NCBI GenBank assembly: GCA_910588415.1
Contig: CAJUPK010000025.1
Span: 1 to 18,356, forward strand
Direction of reading: 5' to 3'
From: an uncultured Oscillospiraceae bacterium
GTDB taxonomy: Bacteria > Bacillota > Clostridia > Oscillospirales > Acutalibacteraceae
DNA: 18,356 nt
Both the position numbers and the translations under genes were made by a program. Every line of letters begins with the position of its first letter. Position 1 is the first letter of the stretch. Positions 13,305 through 18,356 of this stretch are shown here, one piece after another. Under the pieces are notes generated by a model. The model made no database searches. It was not told where the DNA came from and was given only the letters and a program-made list of their open reading frames with translations.

Positions 13305-15004
13305 GACTGTCCCTCCTTACAGGTCCTTTCTTCCGGCCGCCAAGAGAGCTGCACCAAGGTGCCCCCTTCCGCAGGCCGGGAGAGCTTCATGGCAAAGCTC
13401 TTTGGGTATAGGTAGCGCATACGGCTGTTGATGCTGTCCAGCCCCACTCCTGTGCCGGAGGAGAGCTCTGAAAGGTCCCGGCCCTCTTGCAGCAGTTCGT
13501 TGATGCGGGCCATTTTGGCGGGGTCAATGGAGGCGCCGTTGTTCTCCACGGCAGCGGCCAGCCGGTCCTGCTCCTTGTACACGCGTATGTCCACCCGCAG
13601 GGCGCCGTGGCCCTGGCTGCGGCCATACTTGATGGCGTTTTCCACCAGGGGCTGCAGGATAAACTGAGAGCAGGGGCAGGCGTGCAGCTCGGGAGGACAG
13701 TGGATGGAGAAGTCCAGCTGGTCGTCCAGGCGGATCTTCTGTATTTTTAAATATTCCCCTGTTAAGTCCAGCTCTGACTCCACGGTGACCTGGCTGGTGT
13801 TCACGGAAAAGCTGTAGCGCATCAGCTTGCTCAGGGAAAAAATCACGTCCGAGATCTCCGGCTCGTCCTGCATCTCTGCCATCATGCGCACGCTTTCCAG
13901 GGCGTTGTACAAGAAATGGGGGTCTATCTGTGCCTGCAGCACCCGATAGGCCATTTCGTTCTGCCGCAGCTTTTCCAGCTGTATCTGGTTGATCAGGTCG
14001 CTGTTCCGCTCCAGCATCCGGTTGAAGTCCCGCACCAGCTTGCTCAGCTCGTCCCGGCCCTCGTCCACATAGGAGTCCGGCACAGCGGCAGAGGACGAGG
14101 AGATGTGCCGGGAGAACCCCACAATGCGCCGGGACAGCCTGGATATGCTGAAAAAGAAGAGCAGGCTGCACAAAAAGACCACCGCCAGGCCCGCAAAGGC
14201 GGTGAGGGACAAAAGATTCAAGCTGTTTCCCTTGTCCTTGGGCAAATAGTCCCCGGCCATAACGGTAAGGGGCATGGTGTGAAGCTGCTGGGACAGCGGG
14301 GCGTCCTCCGGGGCAGAGGCCTCTGGCGCGGCGGACAGGCCACTGCTGCCAATATGGTAAAAACGGCCGTTATAAGAGAGCAGCACCTGCCGGGAGATAG
14401 AGGAGGAAAATTCCCCCAGCGGCTGGCTGAGCAGGCTGGCCGAGCAGGTAATCTCCAAAATCCCCAGGCCCGTGTCCCCCGACAGGCTGTAAATGGTCTT
14501 GCGGTATACCAGCTGGTCTGTTTCCGGCTCATAGCGCCAGTATCCGGCGGCGGTGTCCAGGTCAAAGGCATACTCCGCCAGGTCGCTGATCCCTTTTACA
14601 TAGTTGTTCATGTTCAGCAGCTCTTCCTTGGCGGCGTACACCGTTACCCGCTCTATGTAGGGGGAAGAGCTTTCCGCGTACAGAAACATGTCAGAAAACT
14701 CCTTGAAATAGGCCTCCAGCTGGTAAGAGACCGAGGAGTAGCCCCCGTTGAGAAAGCGCCGGAAATTGCTGTGCTGCTGAATCTGCTTGGAGACCCCGGC
14801 GCAAAAGGCCATGTCCTGCTCAATATTGGCGCAGGACCGGGCCAGGGCAGAACGCTCTAAAGCCGCCCTTTCCTCCTGAAAGTAGCTCATGTTCACAGCA
14901 AAGTAGATGCCGGCAAACAGCAGGCAGGGCAAAAGCAGCAGCAGCACAAACCAGCACAGCATTTTCCATAACAAATGGGACCGGATATCCTGAATCAGCT
15001 TCAT
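13301..15004 (-). CDS. YesM-type membrane sensor histidine kinase
   Basis: This 567-residue kinase has TM1 at about residues 15-38, an extracellular sensor of about 220 residues, TM2 at about 262-286 and a HAMP-like linker. Its His_kinase domain has phospho-accepting H363 in Q-I-D-P-H-F-L-Y-N. The ATPase has N456 in P-L-V-E-N-A-I-K-Y-G and a G-box G-T-G-V-G-L-D-S-I-N-S-R near 517-528. The start at 15004 is set by AAGGAGG about 9 bases upstream; an in-frame ATG at 15052 would add 16 residues but lacks a comparable site. In Firmicutes this class typically senses oligosaccharides at the cell surface, sometimes through a binding protein. It is co-transcribed with the response regulator (4-base overlap) and divergent from the sugar permeases, so a shared ligand is likely but not shown. 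Confidence 0.94.
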   Translation of the reverse strand: MKLIQDIRSHLLWKMLCWFVLLLLLPCLLFAGIYFAVNMSYFQEERAALERSALARSCANIEQDMAFCAGVSKQIQQHSNFRRFLNGGYSSVSYQLEAYFKEFSDMFLYAESSSPYIERVTVYAAKEELLNMNNYVKGISDLAEYAFDLDTAAGYWRYEPETDQLVYRKTIYSLSGDTGLGILEITCSASLLSQPLGEFSSSISRQVLLSYNGRFYHIGSSGLSAAPEASAPEDAPLSQQLHTMPLTVMAGDYLPKDKGNSLNLLSLTAFAGLAVVFLCSLLFFFSISRLSRRIVGFSRHISSSSAAVPDSYVDEGRDELSKLVRDFNRMLERNSDLINQIQLEKLRQNEMAYRVLQAQIDPHFLYNALESVRMMAEMQDEPEISDVIFSLSKLMRYSFSVNTSQVTVESELDLTGEYLKIQKIRLDDQLDFSIHCPPELHACPCSQFILQPLVENAIKYGRSQGHGALRVDIRVYKEQDRLAAAVENNGASIDPAKMARINELLQEGRDLSELSSGTGVGLDSINSRMRYLYPKSFAMKLSRPAEGGTLVQLSWRPEERTCKEGQS

Positions 15005-15069
15005 GGCCTTCCCCTCCTTGGGGCTGCGTGTCTCCCCTTTGCCGCACTTCACCGGATGAAAACAAAATC

Positions 15070-15098
15070 ATTATAAGCGCTTTGCCGCCCGTTGTCAA
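15070..15098 (-). promoter_or_regulatory. Perfect-consensus sigma-A promoter of the kinase/regulator operon
   Basis: On the minus strand TTGACA (15093-15098) and TATAAT (15070-15075) are exactly 17 bases apart, an exact match to both consensus hexamers. The palindrome AAGCGCTT (15075-15082) overlaps the -10 edge and spacer. The leader is about 60 bases. Confidence 0.93.
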
Positions 15099-15099
15099 C

Positions 15100-15262
15100 T
15101 ATGGCAAAACACCTGGAAAAAACCGGGAGAAATTTGCCGAAAGCAGTGAAAAATCCCGGAATTTCCGGGGGCGCCCGGGGCTAACTGCATAAAGGAGAAA
15201 AAAGATATCGGAAATTGTCATTCAGGTTGACGGTTTTTGCCATAACAGGATCCCTTGCCATA
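15100..15262. repeat. Three TTGCCATA boxes in the divergent regulator/permease interval
   Basis: TTGCCATA occurs at 15237-15244 and 15255-15262 on the plus strand (18 bases start to start). It also occurs inverted at 15100-15107, one base from the kinase -35 box. A CCCGGAA/TTCCGGG inverted repeat (15155-15169) lies between them. The spacing and positions suit binding sites of the AraC-type regulator. Confidence 0.5.
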
Positions 15263-15265
15263 TTG

Positions 15266-15271
15266 TATAAT
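15266..15271 (+). promoter_or_regulatory. -10 box of the sugar permease operon, weak -35
   Basis: TATAAT lies 34 bases before the first permease ATG. The hexamer 17 bases upstream (TAACAG, 15243-15248) is a poor -35. TTGCCA at 15237-15242 and TTGACG at 15227-15232 are too far away. This suggests dependence on an activator, fitting the neighbouring AraC-type regulator. Confidence 0.5.
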
Positions 15272-15304
15272 TTGTGCAGAAGAAAAACCGGGAGGGAATA
15301 TGAT

Positions 15305-16246
15305 ATGAACAATAAAGACGGCAAACGCGGAGGACTTTGGGATATCCTGCGGCGGCAGAGAGCCCTGCAGGCCATTCTGCTGCTGGGCCTTTTGTACCTG
15401 GTGATTTTCTCATACATACCCATGGTGGGAATCATCATCTCCTTTAAGGAGTACAAGCTCTCCTCGGGCCTTGCGGGCTTCTTTACCAGCGACTGGGTGG
15501 GCTTTAAGTGGTTTATCGAGTTCTTTACCAGCCCCATGTGCTTCAAGGTGATCCGCAACACCCTGGTGCTCTCGTTCCTGAAGCTGTGCATTGCCTTTCC
15601 AATCCCCATCCTGTTTGCGCTGCTGCTCAACGAGATACAGTCCAGCAAATTTAAGCGCGTTGTGCAGACAGCCAGCTATCTGCCCCATTTTATCTCCTGG
15701 ATCATTGTCTCAGGCCTGTGCTTCACCATGTTCAGCTCGGTAAACGGCCTGGTCAACGAGCTCCTTCTCAACTGGGGCTGGATCGACAAGCCTCTCAGCG
15801 TCCTGACAGACGGCACCCAGTACTGGGGGCTGGCCATTGGCACAGAGGTGTGGAAAGAGACAGGCTGGAACGCCATCATCTTCATTGCCGCCATTGCGGG
15901 CATTGACTCCGCCCTGTACGAAGCCGCCCAGATAGACGGGGCCAACCGGCTGCAGCGGGTTCTGCATGTCACCATCCCGGGCATTAAGGGCACCATTGTC
16001 ATCATGTTTATTCTGGCCCTGGGCGGCCTGGTAAACGGCAACCTGGACCAGGCCATGATGCTGGGCAACACGGTCAACCGGGACTACTCGGACATCATCA
16101 ACTCCTATGTGCTCACGGTGGGTCTCAAGCAGTTCCGCTTTGACTACGCGGCGGCCGTGGGGCTTATGCAGTCCATCATCTCTGTGGTCCTGGTGTTCTC
16201 CACCAATGCTCTAAGCCGCAAGACCACGGGGGCGTCGCTCTACTAA
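15305..16246 (+). CDS. CUT1-family sugar ABC transporter permease, LplB/YteP type
   Basis: This 313-residue inner-membrane permease has six predicted transmembrane segments, the first at about 22-44 after a basic N-terminus. The cytoplasmic EAA loop that docks the ATPase reads E-A-A-Q-I-D-G-A (about 206-213), followed by L-H-V-T-I-P-G-I. This places it in the LplB/YteP branch that imports oligosaccharides or modified glycans. The start at 15305 is chosen over a TTG at 15215 because GGAGGG (15291-15296) is correctly spaced 8 bases upstream and because the -10 box lies downstream of that TTG. It is the first gene of the uptake operon, 24 bases from the next. No ATPase gene is seen; a shared MsmX-like ATPase is the usual partner in this branch. 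The substrate cannot be named. Confidence 0.94.
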   Translation: MNNKDGKRGGLWDILRRQRALQAILLLGLLYLVIFSYIPMVGIIISFKEYKLSSGLAGFFTSDWVGFKWFIEFFTSPMCFKVIRNTLVLSFLKLCIAFPIPILFALLLNEIQSSKFKRVVQTASYLPHFISWIIVSGLCFTMFSSVNGLVNELLLNWGWIDKPLSVLTDGTQYWGLAIGTEVWKETGWNAIIFIAAIAGIDSALYEAAQIDGANRLQRVLHVTIPGIKGTIVIMFILALGGLVNGNLDQAMMLGNTVNRDYSDIINSYVLTVGLKQFRFDYAAAVGLMQSIISVVLVFSTNALSRKTTGASLY

Positions 16247-16270
16247 TCAAAAGAAGGGAAGGGAACAGAC

Positions 16271-17185
16271 ATGGCAGTTTCTGCAAAGCGCTCCAAGCGT
16301 ATCCGCTCGGTCGAGGACCGGATTGTGGACGCCGTAATCGCGGCCATCATGATATTCGTGGTGCTGGTCACTGTGTATCCGTTCTATTACATTGTCATTC
16401 ACGCTTTTAACAACGGGGTGGACTCCTCTTTGGGGGGCATGTACTTTTGGCCCAGAAAGCCAACCCTGGAGAACTTCGAGACCCTTCTGGCTGATTCCAG
16501 CTGGGGCAACGCCATCTTCATCTCCGTGGCGCGCACAGTGGTGGGCACGGTGCTGGGCCTGTTTGTCACCAGCGCGGTGGCCTACGCCCTCTCCTTCGAG
16601 CATCTCAAGTTCCGGGGAATCTACTACAAGCTGTACATATTCACCATGTACTTTTCCGGCGGGATGATCCCCTTTTATATCCTGCTGAAAAGCCTGGGTA
16701 TGCTCAACACCTTCTGGGTCTATGTCATCCCCGGTATGCTCAATGTATACTACATGCTCATTCTGGTAAACTTTTTTCAGACCATCCCCAAGTCCCTCTA
16801 CGAGTCCGCCTGGCTGGACGGCGCTGGCGATATCCGGGTGTTCCTGCAGATCGCCCTGCCCCTGTCCAAGGCCAGCCTGGCCACCATTGCCCTGTTCTAC
16901 GCGGTCACCCAGTGGAACTCCTGGATGGACTCCGTCTACTATGTCACCAAGGACGAGCTGCGGCCCATGTCCTACCTGATGATGGAGATTATCAACAAGT
17001 CCGCCACAGCCTCCACGGTTACCAACGCCCAGTCCATGGGCTACGCGGCCTCGGCCATGCAGAGCACCACCACCTCGCTGCAAATGGCCAGCATGGTGCT
17101 GGCGGTGGCGCCCATTCTGGCGGTGTACCCCTTCCTGCAAAAGTATTTTGTCAAGGGCGTTATGATCGGCTCTGTGAAGGGGTAA
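16271..17185 (+). CDS. CUT1-family sugar ABC transporter permease, LplC/YtcP type
   Basis: This 304-residue partner permease forms a heterodimer with the preceding one. TM1 is at about residues 21-44; further segments follow through about 275-290. The EAA loop is atypical but recognisable as Y-E-S-A-W-L-D-G-A-G-D (177-187) followed by L-P-L. The long loop at about 225-265 and the ending Y-F-V-K-G-V-M-I-G-S-V-K-G are characteristic of the LplC branch. A purine-rich AAGGGAAGGGA precedes the ATG. The gap to the binding protein gene is 74 bases, with no terminator seen in it. The gene order permease, permease, binding protein is common for YteP/YtcP/YtcQ-like systems. Confidence 0.94.
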   Translation: MAVSAKRSKRIRSVEDRIVDAVIAAIMIFVVLVTVYPFYYIVIHAFNNGVDSSLGGMYFWPRKPTLENFETLLADSSWGNAIFISVARTVVGTVLGLFVTSAVAYALSFEHLKFRGIYYKLYIFTMYFSGGMIPFYILLKSLGMLNTFWVYVIPGMLNVYYMLILVNFFQTIPKSLYESAWLDGAGDIRVFLQIALPLSKASLATIALFYAVTQWNSWMDSVYYVTKDELRPMSYLMMEIINKSATASTVTNAQSMGYAASAMQSTTTSLQMASMVLAVAPILAVYPFLQKYFVKGVMIGSVKG

Positions 17186-17259
17186 GCTAAGGTGATTGCC
17201 CGGGAGACCGGGAGCACATAAAAACTATACATTACGCGAAAGAGAAAGGACGAGAAAAC

Positions 17260-18356
17260 ATGAAACGAACGATCAGTTTGCTGCTGGCTCTGGCCATGCT
17301 GCTGGGCTGCCTGGCTGCCTGCGGCGGGGAGAATTCCAGCTCATCCAGTTCCTCCCAGGCCTCCAGCCAGGCCTCTCAGGCAGAGCAGGAGAGCAGCGGG
17401 GAAGGGGAGTCCTCGGAAGCGGAGCCCGCTGCCGCGGGTAAAGACCCCATCGAGTATTCCATGTTTGTGGACATGACCTGGTTCTGGTTTGACAAGTGGG
17501 GCACAGAGCCCGTGTCCCAGAAGATTACCGAGACCACAGGCGTCAGCTTTGACGTGACCCGCGCCAGCGACGACCAGCAGCTGGCCCTGCTGATTGCCGC
17601 CGATGACCTGCCGGATATCGTCTACACGGACAGCACCTCCCGTATGGCCCTGCTGTGCGACCCAGAGGTCTGCTGGACCTATAACGACCTGATCAGCGAG
17701 ACCGGCGTGGACATCCATGCCACAGACGCGGAGATTGCAAACAACACCCGCAGCGACGGCAACTATTACTGCCTTTTGAACGCCTACACCTCCCAAGAGG
17801 CCATTGACGAGGGCAACACCCTGCTCTCCGGCGGCACCAAGTCCATTGCCTACCGCACCGATATTTATGAGGAGATCGGCTCTCCCAAGCTGGAGACCCT
17901 GGAGGACCTGGAGAACGCCCTGCTGGCCTGCAAAGAGAAGTACCCCAACGTGGTGCCCCTGCTGCCGGACAAGGGATACCTGTGGTATTTTGCCGAGCAG
18001 CTGGGCCTGAACGGCAGCAGCGGCGTGGGCTATGACAAGGACAACAATCCCTGCTATTTCCTGAGCGAAGAGGGCATTGAGGAGTACTATAAGCTGCTGA
18101 ACCGCTTTGCCCGGGAGGGGCTCATCACCGCAGAGTCCATGACCTATAACTATGATAAGTTCTGCGAGGTGCGCAACAGCGGCAACTCCTTCATGCAGCT
18201 GCGTGCCTGCGACGAGGCTCAGTCCTCCAACAACGCCGCCATTCAGGCTGGCAGCGAGTACCGCTGGAAGCTGCTGACCCACGAGATCAGCGAGGATGCC
18301 CTGGTAAGCGTAAATACAGGCATTGGCTGGGCTGGCACCTTCATCACCAAGAAGAA
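17260..18356 (+). CDS. Extracellular sugar-binding lipoprotein (LplA/YtcQ type), 3' truncated by window
   Basis: The frame is open from ATG 17260 to the window end, giving 365 codons with no stop. The N-terminus K-R-T plus a Leu/Ala-rich core is a lipoprotein signal with a L-A-A-C lipobox, so C21 should be lipidated. A Ser/Gln/Glu-rich linker follows (about 25-60), as is usual for surface lipoproteins. The mature part has solute-binding features: F-x-F-D-K-W-G, a T-G-V-x-F-D-V segment, L-P-D-I-V-Y-T-D, and Y-R-T-D-I-Y-E-E-I-G-S-P-K-L-E-T. AAAGGA (17245-17250) sits 9 bases upstream. It should capture the sugar for the two permeases, and may present it to the kinase sensor. The full protein is probably about 530-570 residues, as in the family. 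Confidence 0.92.
   Translation, partial: MKRTISLLLALAMLLGCLAACGGENSSSSSSSQASSQASQAEQESSGEGESSEAEPAAAGKDPIEYSMFVDMTWFWFDKWGTEPVSQKITETTGVSFDVTRASDDQQLALLIAADDLPDIVYTDSTSRMALLCDPEVCWTYNDLISETGVDIHATDAEIANNTRSDGNYYCLLNAYTSQEAIDEGNTLLSGGTKSIAYRTDIYEEIGSPKLETLEDLENALLACKEKYPNVVPLLPDKGYLWYFAEQLGLNGSSGVGYDKDNNPCYFLSEEGIEEYYKLLNRFAREGLITAESMTYNYDKFCEVRNSGNSFMQLRACDEAQSSNNAAIQAGSEYRWKLLTHEISEDALVSVNTGIGWAGTFITKK

Noticed and set aside
15072..15085. Possible catabolite-response element in the kinase promoter spacer
   Set aside because: Only the core of the cre consensus matches; the conserved outer TG is missing and the closing CA is incomplete. The AAGCGCTT palindrome alone is not enough.
15215..15304. 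A 30-residue N-terminal extension of the first sugar permease from a TTG codon
   Set aside because: The -10 box TATAAT lies inside the extension and a well-spaced GGAGGG precedes the internal ATG at 15305.

Overview
The window looks like a chromosomal segment from a GC-rich Clostridia member (Oscillospiraceae/Ruminococcaceae-like gut Firmicute). The reasons are Shine-Dalgarno sites close to AGGAGG, sigma-A promoters close to TTGACA-17-TATAAT, a RNase HI with an N-terminal hybrid-binding domain, a MacB/YknXYZ-type exporter, and a YesMN-type two-component pair beside LplBC-type sugar permeases. This placement is inference from gene content. No rRNA, tRNA, CRISPR array or transposase was found.

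Layout. At the left edge is the 3' end of a TtcA-family tRNA thiolation gene (+), followed by about 400 bases of hairpin-rich non-coding DNA and a bidirectional terminator. A four-gene operon on the minus strand (7465 to 787) encodes a MacAB-like ABC exporter: adaptor 1, ATPase, adaptor 2, permease. It has a near-consensus promoter with a palindrome over the expected transcription start. About 600 bases of further non-coding DNA follow, with tandem hairpins and nested inverted repeats. Next comes rnhA (+), convergent with a MalY/PatB-type aminotransferase gene (-). Upstream of that lies a minus-strand pair, endonuclease III (nth) and a PHP-domain phosphoesterase, with overlapping stop and start codons. 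The right third is a sugar-uptake locus: a histidine kinase and AraC-type response regulator (-) divergent from two CUT1 permeases and a solute-binding lipoprotein (+), which runs off the right edge.

How the genes work together. The four exporter genes are tightly packed and should form one membrane machine. Two related but distinct adaptors serve one ATPase and one permease, and three of the four proteins carry long low-complexity extensions. In the sugar locus the kinase probably senses an extracellular glycan or sugar and the regulator controls the divergent uptake genes. No ATPase gene is present here, so the permeases probably use a shared MsmX-type ATPase encoded elsewhere.

The best candidates for something undescribed are the two-adaptor exporter with its shared C-terminal motif and disordered extensions, and the two structured non-coding regions (about 331-660 and 7803-8127). 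I could not identify either non-coding region with a known RNA or repeat family by reading.
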